DNA of 64,000 nucleotides from Castor canadensis (lineage: Eukaryota > Chordata > Mammalia > Rodentia > Castoridae): NCBI RefSeq assembly GCF_047511655.1, contig NC_133401.1, positions 17,977,501 to 18,041,500 on the forward strand, written 5' to 3'. The position numbers were made by a program, and so were the translations under genes. The first letter of the stretch is position 1. Every line of letters starts with the position of its first letter. Positions 12,301 through 24,500 of this stretch are shown here, in pieces. The notes beneath the pieces were generated by a model. The model worked only from the letters and a program-made list of their open reading frames with translations, did not search any database and had not been told where the DNA came from.

Positions 12301-15300
12301 CATGTGACTGAGTTACAGCCAATGGAATGCAGGAAGAAGTGATGGACAATTGGTCCTCTAAGACCTCCCAGCAGCTCCTTTAAACTGCCTTGCCTCGGGG
12401 CCCAGGGACATAGAAAGGTAGAGTCACAAGATGGCAGAAGAAAACCATCCACCAACCAGGAAGACTCATAAAACTGCCTAAGAACTTATGGCCAGTGTGG
12501 TGACGCACACCTGTCACCCCAGCACTCGGGAGGCTGAGTCAGGAGGATCTCAAGTTTAAGGCCAGCCTAGGCTACACAGCAAGACCCTGTCCATGGGGGA
12601 AAAAAAAAAAAGGAAAGGAAAGGGAACAAGAAATAACTTTTACTATGTTAAGCACTGGGAATTTGCAGGTCTATTTGTTACATATCCTAACTAAAACTAT
12701 CTGTAGTGTAACCTAAAAATCCTAACCACAAGTCCAAGTTCTGACCTTCACTCCAAAGCTACTCTGTCACTATCTCCAAGTCACTGATCCAACTTTGACC
12801 CCAATCTCTGAGCCTGATCCCAATTCTAACCCCAATTCCTGACACCCTGAACTCAGCCTAGATGTACACTGGACATGAGTTCTAATCTGCTTAAGAACTG
12901 CTATCTGAACTCTCACCTTGATTCAGTTAAATACTGATCTCAAATCTCATCCTACTGCAGTCCAACCAGGCTCCAACCTGATCCTCTTCAGTCCCACAAA
13001 CCCAGACATGATTCTATGACTGACTCCCCTAACCTAGACGACAAACGTAACCTTCAGGTCCACACCTTATCACTCCCGACTCACACAACTCCAACCTTCA
13101 TCAAATCCACCCCAAATCTTCTTGTCTCTCACCTCCAACCTCCCTCATGGTAACCTGCCCCACAACACACCCTCCATGGCTCCTCCCACTCAGTGCCCAG
13201 CGGGACCCTACTCACCTTGATTGAGGAGCAGAGCTGGGGAGAGACAGAGACAGGTACACAGTGAGATCACTTCCCCATGGTGCTCAGATTCACGAGTTTG
13301 AAGGAGTGCCCACAACTGAGCCCCTGGGGTGAGTTCCCCCAGCCCTGGGACCCTACTTCTCCCACAGCCCACCTGTCACACCTCACCTGAAATCCCTCGC
13401 TTAAGCCACTGGGGCTGGCCCAGTTCAATGAAGAAGTTGTCCTTTTTTTCATATTCTTCATCATCAACTATTTTCACCTGGAGAGTTTTCCTGGGGATGG
13501 GGGGCATAGAACACCAGCATAAAGCCCCCTCCCCAGAGCCAGCAGGTCACCTTGGCTTCCTGATTGCCCAAGCACCACCTCCACCCCAGACTCCATCATC
13601 TAAACCTCATGATGACCCTGAGAGAGGGTCCACTGTTGTCTCCACCTGTCACAAGCAAATTCAACTCCTCAAAACATTTTCAGGGGTCTCACTCAAAAAA
13701 AAAAAGTGAATGATCCACAAGGTAATGGTTCCCTCTGGCCTCTGGGCTCTTCCTCAAACATGCCAGGCCTACTCGTATCTCAGGGCCTTTGCACTGGCTC
13801 TCCCGCTGCCTGGAACACACTTCCCCAGCCTCATTCCCCCAGGGCCTCCAGTTCTCTGTTCAGACTTGAGCTTTCCATTACCTTACTTAAGACTGAAATC
13901 CAAGCTGGGCACTTGTGGCTCATGCCTGTAATCCTAGCTACTCAGGAGGCAGAGATCAAGAGGACTGTTTGAAGCCAGTCCTGGTAAATAGCTCGCCAGA
14001 CCCTTTCTCGAAAAACCCTTTACAAAAATAGGGCTGGGGAGTAGCTCAAGGTGAAGGCTCTGAGTTCAAGCCCCAGTACCGCAAAAAAGAAAGAAAAAAA
14101 AAAAAAAAAGAAATCCATTGCCACCCCTCTCAACTGCCCCACCCCTTCGCCCTGCTCAGCCTTCTTTTTTTCCAAATCACATTGTTTTGTGTACTTTTTG
14201 GTCTTGCCTGGATTGAACCCAGGGCCTCCTTCTTGCTAGGAAAGCACTCTACCCCTTGACTCAAATCCCCACGGTTTTTGTCTTTAGTTTTTTGTTTTTT
14301 TCAGACAGGGTCTCACGATTTTGCCTAGGCCAGCTTTAGACCATGATCCTCCTAACTCTGCCTCCTGAGTAGCTGAAATTACAGGGGTGGACGGCCACAC
14401 TTGGCCTCCAAACACATTCTAACACACCATCTAATGTATTTACTTGTTTCATTTATGTTTTTCTTTGCCACCTCACTTTATAATTTCCACCAGGTAAGCT
14501 CACTTCTGTTCTTTGTTGTATTCCCGATACCGAGAACAGTGTCTGGCACACAGCAGGCCCTCCACAAATATTTTGTTTACTGAAGTCCTTCAGTATAGAA
14601 AGTCCTCCACTTCCTGACCTCCATCCTGACCCCACCTGGAGCTTTAACTGAGTGCTAATGGCAGCCAGGGGGTGGCAGGGAGACAGCCAGACCGTTACCT
14701 GTCCCCTTCAGACACACGACCCACATCCCCACAATCACAAAGCCCCACAACCCCAGAATGCCCCCAGATCTCCCACTAGAAACTCTCTGAGCTGGAGGAA
14801 CTGTGTATGTGGCACACAAGGCCTGGTCCCAGAACCCAGCCACACAAACAACCTGCCCACACTGTCACCCAACAGAAGAAACACCACCAATCACACCACC
14901 CACCTCCACAGCCCTCACACTCTGCAGCAAAATTGCACAGACCAGATGCCTGTTAGCACGACACCCCCACCACAACCATCGCCAACCTGCAGAGCCCCAC
15001 TGTGGTGTCACGGATCACACTTCTGAGATTTCACTCTCTCTGCCATCTAAACTTCACTCTGGACCTCTGTCTCTCTTCATCTTTCTCTCTCTCTTTTGCT
15101 GTCTCTGACCCTCCCTCTGTTGTGGTCACTCCCCTTTTCTCTGCCTTTTCTTCTTTATCTGGATTCTTCTCTCCTTGCCCCAAGAATGAAATAATCAAAG
15201 CTAATACAATCCAAACAGAAGGGTTTCAATCATGTAGTCATTCAACAGAGGAATCTCAAGCCAGGCATGGTGGTACACACCTGTAATCTCAGCTACTTGG

Positions 15301-18300
15301 GAGGCGGAGGCAGGAGGATCTCAAGTTTGAGGCCAGGCAGGACAAAGTGAGGGAGACCCTGTCTCAAAAACAAAATACAAACAAGAGGGCTGGGGGTGCA
15401 GTTCAAGTGGTATTGTGCTTGCCTAGCATGCAGGAGGCCCTGGGTTCCTTCCCTAGTATACCAAAAGAGGAGGCATCTCAACGAACAGACACAGCCCACA
15501 GCCAAGCCCGTGCAAGGGATGCTGCACACGAGACGGTTATGTGGGGACAAGCTCCCTCCTCCACCCTCCTCATTCCAAGATATTTTAAATTTCCTGTAGG
15601 TGGGAAGAAAGGGCCACCCTGACCTAAGGAGGGGCCTGGGATCTGTCCCTGGTGCTGAAACAGCACACCAAGTACTGGGGTCTCCCAACACACGCTGCTC
15701 ACACCAAGAAGCACGCAGCTGCCGACACAGTGACACACTGGCATGGTGACACACACATCCCCATCGTGCACTCTGGAAGACACGCCGTGATCCACTGACA
15801 AGCAGTGACTGACACATGGTGACTGACATGCGGTGACAGGCACGTCAACTAGTTCCCTGGCAGACCTAGGAAGAGAAACTCAGCATATAGGAGACAGCAA
15901 GAAATACTCTAGCCGGGCTCTGGTGGCCACTCCTGTAATCCTAACCACTCAGGAAGCAGAGATCAGGAGGATCATGGTTTGAAGCCAGCCCGGGCAAACA
16001 GTTTGCAAGACCCTCTCTCCAAAAATCCTCTCATAAAAAAGGGTTGGTGGAGTGGCTCAAGGTGTAGTACCTGAGTTCAAACCCCAGTACTGCAAAATAA
16101 ATAAATAAAAGACTCTAGGTAGACAAGGGCTTCCTCAGTTCTAAGCAAGCAGCCTCGTCCTCAGCCTGCTCCCTTGTTTCCTAGAAAACCCACTCCCCTG
16201 CCCCTCACCCTCAAAGCCTCTGATTTCAGCCATCTCTTTCTCATCCTGGCCCCCCTTGTCTCTTACTGATCCCAATTCTCCCTCCTCTTCGTAGCATCGT
16301 GAAGATCTCTTTCCCTGGGTCTGAGCCTCTGGAGCTCCATGTCATTTTTATCTGCCCTCCATCTCTCTCCCTTTCAGTCTTCCCGGACTGCAGTCTTCCC
16401 AATCTCTTTCTTCTCAATGAATGCATCTGTTTCCTTCTTCCATTGTCTCTATCCCTTTTTCTGTCTTTTTGTGTCTGTCCCTCTTTTGCTGTCTTGTCTC
16501 TGTTAAACTGTCTCTGATTTTCCCTGTCTTTTCCTCTAGTCTCCTCTGTCTCTCTCTGTCTCTCTCTGTCTCTGTCTCTCTCTCTCTCTCTCGCTCTCTC
16601 TCCCCCTCGCCCCCCCAATCTCTGTGTTGATCCTGCCCAGGTCTCTTCTCTAGCCTGGTTGCTTCCAAGCGCTTCTAATTAGCGCCTGCCCCTCAGAAGA
16701 AGGATGTGTTTCCCTAAACGCTAATTAGCCTCCTGTTCTCTGCCTCCTAAAACCACAGCTGGAAGCTTTGCACGGGGGTGGGGGACAGAAGGTGTCCCAG
16801 GCTGGGGAAGCCATCCGTGTGGGAGGAGACGGCCCTGTGGGGTTGCAGCAACAAGAGGGAAGCATTTAGACTACAAGGACAGGATTCCCCCTGCCTCTTG
16901 GGTGTAAGAGATGAGGCCAGGATTGTACCTTCTCTCCCTCCTAGCAGCTAGCAATCCAAGTTCTCAACAACCCTTAAATCAGACAGAGAGATGGAGGGCT
17001 CTGGAGTCTGCGTCTGAAATATAACTTGAGCCAGAGAACTGGTCACTGGGGACAGAGAGACAGAGATTAATTAAGACACAGGGACCCAGAGAAAGATCGC
17101 CTGGGAAGCTAGAGACGCAGATGCAAAGCGCGAGATGGAGAGCTGGGGAGCCTGAGCAGCTGAGCGCTGCCCAGGCGAGGCAGGGAGGATGGGAGGGGGA
17201 GGAGGAGGAGGGAGGGAGAGGAGGAGGGAGCGCGGTGGGGGCTCAGCCGGGTGGGAGGCGTGTGGGCGGCAGAGAGGAGGGAGACAGACGGGCTGCGGGG
17301 GCGGCAGGGAGCGGGCAAAGGAGCCGGAGGCGCGGTGTGCACCCAGCAGGGGCATGGGGGAGGTGAGGCTGCAGGCATCTGAGCCAGGGGGCGGCTGGTC
17401 CTGTGTGAGAACAGCCGGGATTACGTTGGGTGTATGTGTCTGTGTCCACGCGTGTGTCTGTGTGAATGGCTGGGCCAGTCTGTGTGTCTACGTATGTGTG
17501 TCTGTGGATCCAGCCCTCCAGTTGCCCCAGTGCTCACCTGCCTAGGCCCCCGCACTCCTACACCATCTTCCCCTAAAGTCTGGTCCACATTCCCCATAGG
17601 TCTCCTGCTATGTCCCCAGGATCTTCCTCGCACTCACAAGCCCTCCTCCCGGCCCCACCCACATCCGTGGGCCCCGCCTTTTTCCTCGGCCCACGTGCAT
17701 TTCCTGTCTGTACTCAGACTTCAACCATCGCCTTGGCGCTGCCTCTCTGCACAGACAGCGACCCACCGCGTTAGGATCCTCCCCTCATCTCTGTGGGTCT
17801 CTCCTCTAGGCCACATCTCCACCAGTTACCAGTTAAGGTGCCACATCACTTTTCCCTCCCCAAATCCCTAACCCATCTCCTGTCCATCTGTCCTCACCTT
17901 ACACCCCAGGCCCTTCTTACTTGTCCGGCCCCTTCTCTGGTCCAGCTCACAATCACGACCTACCCAGGCCTTGCCCGTCTACCCAGTCGTTTCATTTCTC
18001 TGACATGGCCCAGCACAGACCCCACCTATCTACAGTAAGCCCACTCTGTCACTACAGCTCTCGCCCTCTAACCAGCCAAGCTCCACTTCTCTGGGATGCC
18101 TCCCTAATACCCCCGCATCTGAGGGCCAGCCCTCCCTCCACAGACTCGCCCCTTTCTCGAGCTTGGCCCTCCCTCCGAGGCCCCGCCAGATCTCAGCAGC
18201 CCCGCCCTCTCCCAGCTAAGCTCCTTTTCAATAGCACGGCCCCACCCATATACAAGGTTCTGCCCTATCTCCAGGCCCCGCCCACTGTCAAGGCCCCGCC

Positions 18301-21300
18301 CAGTACCCCACAGCCCCGCCCACTCCCAGTCTAACTCCCTTTCTCTAGCATGGCCCCACCCACCTACAAGGTTTCCACCGTCTCAGGCCCTACCTACTTT
18401 CAGGCCACGCCTCCCAACCTTGTCAATCTCCATTGCTGGGGCTTGCCCCAGGCCCCGCCCATTGTCAGGGGCCCCACCCCCTCTGCCGGCCACGCTCCTT
18501 TCCCTAGCATGGCTCCACCCATCTACGAGGTTCCGCCCCATCTCCAGACCCCGCCCACTTATCCAACCTGCTCCAGGCCCCGCCCCCGCCCGCCGGCCGC
18601 GCGCTCACATGGTCTCGTCGTCGCCGAACTCGAGCTCGCCGCACGCGTCCTCGTAGTGCACGCCGCCGCCGCGGGCCGTGCCGTCCACCGTGCGGTAGGG
18701 GAGGCGCACGGTGCCGCGCGCGCCCGAGCTGCGCACCACGCGCACGTCCACGGTGCCCATGCACTCGCTCACGTGCAGCAGGCGGTCCTGGAAGGAGAAG
18801 ATGCCCGCGTGGTCGTCGTCCAGGATGGTGACGGTGGCCAGCAGCGGCGCCACCAGCCGCCCCTTGGGCCGCCCACCGCCGTCCGGCTCGAACATGCCCT
18901 GCGCGTCGCCCACGCGCAGGTTCAGCAGGCGCACGAAGAAGTGCTCGTCCTCCTCAAAGATGTCGTCGTCGATGATACCGATGCGCACCTCCTTCTGCGT
19001 CTCGCCTGGCTTGAACACCAGCGTGCCCTCGCTGTGGCGGAGGCGGGGGAGAATGGGAGGGAGGGCCGGTCAATGGCCGGTAATTAGTGTGTGTGGGGAT
19101 CACGATGGCTTCCTGGAGGAGGCCATGCAGGGGGGTTGGGCGGAACATCAGCCCCCTCCCAAGTAGGACTCATGAGGATCAGGAGGGCGGGCTTCTTGGG
19201 GGAGGCGACCGAAAGGAGAAGGTGGGGGTTAGTTGACAGGCAAGCTCCAGGCGAGGAAGCAGGAGCCTGCAGTGTTCTCCAGCCCGCTTCTCAAAATTTA
19301 GCGTGCACGTGGATCCCCCGGGGATCTCTTAAAGCAGGAGTCGGGTTCGAAAGCCTGCTCCCAGAGTTTTCATTTCTAAGTAGTTCCAGGGCCTGTGGAT
19401 TCTGGTTCCGGGACCACACTTGAGTAGCAGGGATTTAGGGCCCTTAGGACAGACCTCATCACTCCTCTGATAAAAATCCTTCACGGTGTTCTCAGGTGCC
19501 TCCTGAGAGGGGAAGTCCGCACTACGTCAAATGGCCTTGTTCATTCATTCCACAAACACACCCTGAGCACCTGTGCCCTGTGCTGAATGATGCTGGGTCC
19601 TCTCCCCATGTATCCCAGAGACAATTACACATTATTAATTTAGTGAAAAATAGCCAAAGCAAAAAGTACTGGGGGTGTGGATCAAGCCTAACAAGCACTA
19701 CCAAAAAAATAGATACGTTCCTGAATTTCCCACCTTCTGCTATCTCTTAAGTTTAAGCTTAAATCTTAGAATTCTGAAATCCCAGAATGATTCAAATTTA
19801 TTGAGCCCCACCCCTAGTCCTTTTTCCTTTAGTTATTTTTTCAGGTAGGGTCTTGTGTTTTTCCCCAGGGGCTGGCCTAAGACTGGCACCCTCCTACCTA
19901 TGTGTGCTGTGCAGCCAGAATAACAGGAATGAGCCACCATGCTCAGCTTATGGGTTGAGATGACTTTTTGTCCTGTCTGGCCTCAAATCACAATCCTCCT
20001 GATCTCTGCCTCCTGAGTAGCTGGGATTACAGGTGTGCACCATTTAGCATTATCTTTACCAAACAATGGACAGCTCCAGTAATGGGCAAGTGGACTTGGT
20101 GTGCTTCCTGATACAGTGCACCCAGGAGCAACCCTCCCATGGAATTCCTGCCTCAGGTGCAGAACTCCAGTCTAATTACAAGGCAACAAACTCAAATTAA
20201 GGCCTGGCTCAGCCTCTTCAAATGCTTTGGGGAGAGCTGGGGGCCTGGTTCAGGTGTTAGAGCACCTGTCCAGCAAGCAGGAGGTCTTGAGTTTAAATTC
20301 TGATACTGCCAAAAAAAAAAAAAAAACAAAAGAAAAAGAAAAAAAGCTTCAGGGACACCAAAGTCATGGGAAGGCTGAGAGACTGACCCAGGACAGAGAT
20401 GTGACAACCAAACACAGTGTGTGGTTCTGATGGAATGGGAAGAGAAGGAAGGAGAATTCAGTCATAGGATGTCACAGGGTGATATCCACTCAGTGTTAAA
20501 TTCCTCCATGTGATCACTGTGCACTGACTATGGAGGGACATCATTATTCTTGGGATGACACACACTCAAGGATTTAGGGGTGAATGGTCTGCGGGTCACT
20601 CTCATAGACTGTCACAAATGATGTTACATTGAAACAGTGAAAGCAAACAGCCTGGGATTCTGGGTGAGGGTTATATGAGGATTCATCAAACTGAATTCAT
20701 CACCCTCTGTGGGTGTGAACATTTTCAAAATAAAAAGTTGGGCAGAGCTGGGTACTCCTACCACTCAGGAGGCTGGTGTAGCAGGATCAGGAGTTCGATG
20801 CCAGCCCAAGCTACATAGTGAGACCTTGTTTTAGGAGAAAAAAAAAAGGAAGGTATGGTGGCTCATTCCTGTAATCCCACATCCCAAGGGAGGTAGAGGC
20901 AGAAGGACTGAGTTTGAGGCCAGCTGGGCAAAGTTACTGAGACCCTGTCTCAAAACAAAAAAATATAAACAAAAAGGCTGGGGACATAGCTTATGTAGTA
21001 GAGTGCTTGCCTAGCTTGTTCAAGCCCAGTACCCTTCCTTCAAGAAGGAGGGAGACAGGGAGGGAGGGAGAGAAAGGAAGGAAAGTGACAGAGGAGAGAG
21101 GGGACCCAGGCTACGGAAGGTCTCCACTGAGGTGCAGAGCTGGAACTAAAAACCAGAGAATGCATCTCCAGGAAGAGGAGGAGGGGCTGAGGGGGGCTGC
21201 TTGCTGCAGAACCCAGGGTCTGTTTACTGTGGGGTCTGCACTCTACCCAGGGTGGCACACAAGAGAAGCCGGCCACCAACCCTTTCCCCTTCAACCCTGC

Positions 21301-21479
21301 TTCTTCCTCTGCCCAGCTTTTGTCATCAACTGACCCTTTACCCATGGCTTTTCCAGGGGAAGGTCACCTCCAGGTTGACAAGGACTCCATGTGTTTTCAC
21401 TGCTGGTCACCATTACCAGATCCATCTCTGGCACACCGCAGACACACGGTAAGTGTTATTATGGGAAGTGAGAATGGAA

Positions 21480-21538
<59 letters not shown>

Positions 21539-24500
21539 CAGTACAGGGCAAATTGTGGGTTGCTTTGTATGGGAACCAAAGACATAGTGACACTTTGGCT
21601 GTCCCTTTCTGCTCACCCTATTTTTTTTTTTTTGATACTGGGGTTTGAACTCAGGGCCTTATACTTAATAGGCAGGCGCTCTACCACTTGAGCCACACCC
21701 CAGCCCTTTTTGCTTTAGCTCTTTTTCAGGTAGAGTCATGTTTTTCCTCCAGGGACAGCCCGGACTGTGATCCTCCTATCGACATCTCCTACAGTGCTGA
21801 TATGACTGATGCACACCACCATGCATGGCTAAGTCATTGAGATGGGGTCTTGCTAGCTTTTTGCACAGGCTGGCCTCAAACCATGATCCTCCTGATCTCT
21901 GCCTCCCAAGTAGCTGTGATTACAGATGTGAACCACTGAGTCTGGCTCGTTAAGCATTTTTGCTTTAGTAATAGTGTGCGAGGTGTTTGATCTACCAGGT
22001 AGCAAAACATTTAATGGAGCTACCATAATTAAACTAGTGTGGCATGTACAGAAAACCACAGACAAATGAAGAATATGGGAGGGGGGTGTGAAGACAGAGA
22101 GCTTGACTGTCAGTCACTGTGTTTATCAGAGGCCTGGGTCAGTGCCTGGCACACAGTAGGTGACCACTAAATGTTAATGGTATTATGAATGCAGGAGAAC
22201 AGCTATTTACCAGGTAACAAAACTGTGTTCATTAAAAAACAGCACAGAATCAGGTGTGGTGGGGCATGCCTATAATCCCAGCACTCAGGAGTCTGACACA
22301 GGAAGATCATGAGTTCCTGGCCAGCCTGGGTTGCATACAAGACCAGCATGGTTTTGAACCAGAGCTATGGATAACTAACGACTAATTGTGAACAATCTGA
22401 GGTAAGTGATTTTACCTGTGGTAAGACATAATCTAGAACTAGGTGCTCAGTACATTTTTTTATTTTACGTCTTATAATACCCAATCAGGTAATAAAACAT
22501 ACACTGAAGCTCTAATAGCTAAAACTGGGAAACATGAAGCAATGGACAATACTGGACACAGTATGAGTACCTTAACTAGCTTCAAATTGGGTACGGAGTG
22601 GGTCTGTATAAATGTTTTTATTATGAATCTGTGTGTGGAAGGGAGCATTTATCATTCCAGGTAGTGAGGCACACATAAAACTGTAATGATCAAAACAGCA
22701 TAGTAACAGGGTGTGGTGGTCCCCATCTGTAATCCCAGCTACTCAGGAAACAGTAGCAGGAAGATCCCAGGACAGCCTGGGTAAAGTGAGAACCTAGCTT
22801 AAAAATAAGTAAATAAATAAATAAATAAATAAACCAAAGCTGGGCTGTGCTGGCTCACACCTGTAATCCTAGCTACTCAGGAGGCAGAGATCAGGAGGAT
22901 TGCAGTGCAAAGTCAGCCAGGGCAAATGGTTCATGAGACCCTATCTTGGGGAAAAAAAACCCACAAAAGAAGGGCTGGTGGAGTGGGAGTGACTCAAGGT
23001 GTAGGCTGAGTTCAAGCCCCGGTACTGCAAAAAAAAAAAAAAAAAAAGGAAAAAGAAAGACTGGGGACCTAGGTAGTTAGTGAGGTGCTAGGTAGTTAGG
23101 TGAGTGTTAGGTAGTGAGGTGCTGGTTCCATGCTCAGTACTGACAAAGCAAACAAACATGAATGAGTGAATGAGTGAACCAATGGGTAATGAATGAATGG
23201 GTGAGTGCAAAAAAAGTGACCAAGTCATGAATGAGTGAATGAATGAATGAATGACCAAATGAATGGGGGTGGAATGCGTGAATGAATGAGTGGATGAATG
23301 ACTGAACAAATGAGTACGTGAATGAATGAATGAGGGAATGAATGAGAGCAAGTGAGTGAATGACAAATGAATATGTGAATGAACGAACGAGTGGATGAAT
23401 GAGTGAGTGAATGAATGAATGAATGAGTGCGTGAACAAGTTATGAATGAGTGATTGGCTAGAGTAAGTGAGCGAATGAGTGACCGAATGAGAGCGTGAAT
23501 GAATGAATGAAAGGACAAGTGAGTGGCTTCACAAATGAGAGAGTGAAAGGCGGAATGAACGAATGGATAAACGAATGAATGTGCGAGCGACTGGACAGGT
23601 GAATGGGTGAGGGAGCGGGCCGTCCGTCCGTCCGGGTCCCCGTGTCCGTCCCCACCTGTACTCGTAGTCGGAGCCGGCCTTGGCCGAGCCGTCCTCGGTG
23701 CGGTAGTCCACGTAGAAGGTGCTGTTGCCCTCGCCGCCCTGGCAGGTGACGGACAGCAGCACGGAGCCGCAGTTCTCCAGGCAGTGGTACAGGCTGGGCT
23801 CGAAGAAGATGCGGCTGGCGCCGTCGTCCTCGTCGTCGCCCGCGCCGTCGGCCGGGGCGGCCCTGCGGGACGCGTCGGCCGCGTGTCGCCGCAGCACGTT
23901 GCCCGCGCCGGTCATGAGGCGCGTGGCCTGGATGCGGTAGAAGGCGCGGCTCTTCTGCTGGTGCAGCAGCGCGTAGTAGTTGGCGATGCCCACCAGCTGC
24001 TCCAGGTCCTTGTCGGGGTGCTTCTGCTTGAGGTCCTTGAGGATCTGGATGACCTCGCGCCGGCTGGCGTCCAGCTCGCGCGCCTCGGCGGGGCCCGGGC
24101 CCAGGCCGCCCAGCTCGCCCGCCTCGGCGCCCACGAACGTGCCGTCCAGCTCGATGCTCTTGGGCGGGTCGCCCTCCGCGCCGATGATGATGCCGCTGCG
24201 CGGGTCGGTGCGGTAGCGCTTGTACACGTACTTGTAGAAGAGCAGCCGCTTGTCGGCCATCCAGGCGAACACCACGCACACCGGGAAGAACACCAGGGTC
24301 AGCAGCGCCTCCCACACCTGCGGCCGGGCGGAGGGCCGTCAGCACCCAGCGCCGGGGCCGCCGCGCCGGCAGGGGGCGCTCCGACCCGCGCCAGCCCCGC
24401 TCACCGGCCCTCCCGGCTCGCTCCCTCCGTCTCCACCTGCCCGCCCCCCTCCTCTGATCATCCCTGTCTCCCTCCCTCCACCCCTCCGCCCGCCCATTCA

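Larger units (their letters stand above)
13740..14590 (+). repeat. L2 LINE fragment interrupted by two SINEs
   Basis: CTCAGGGCCTTTGCACTGGC near 13780 and GTGTCTGGCACACAGCAGGC near 14540 are consecutive parts of the L2 3' end. SINEs at 13899-14118 and 14185-14406 lie between them. Confidence 0.6.

Noticed and set aside
18350-19087. 245-residue + strand frame opposite SLC8A2 exon 4
   Set aside because: Antisense shadow of a CpG-rich exon, rich in Ala, His and Val.
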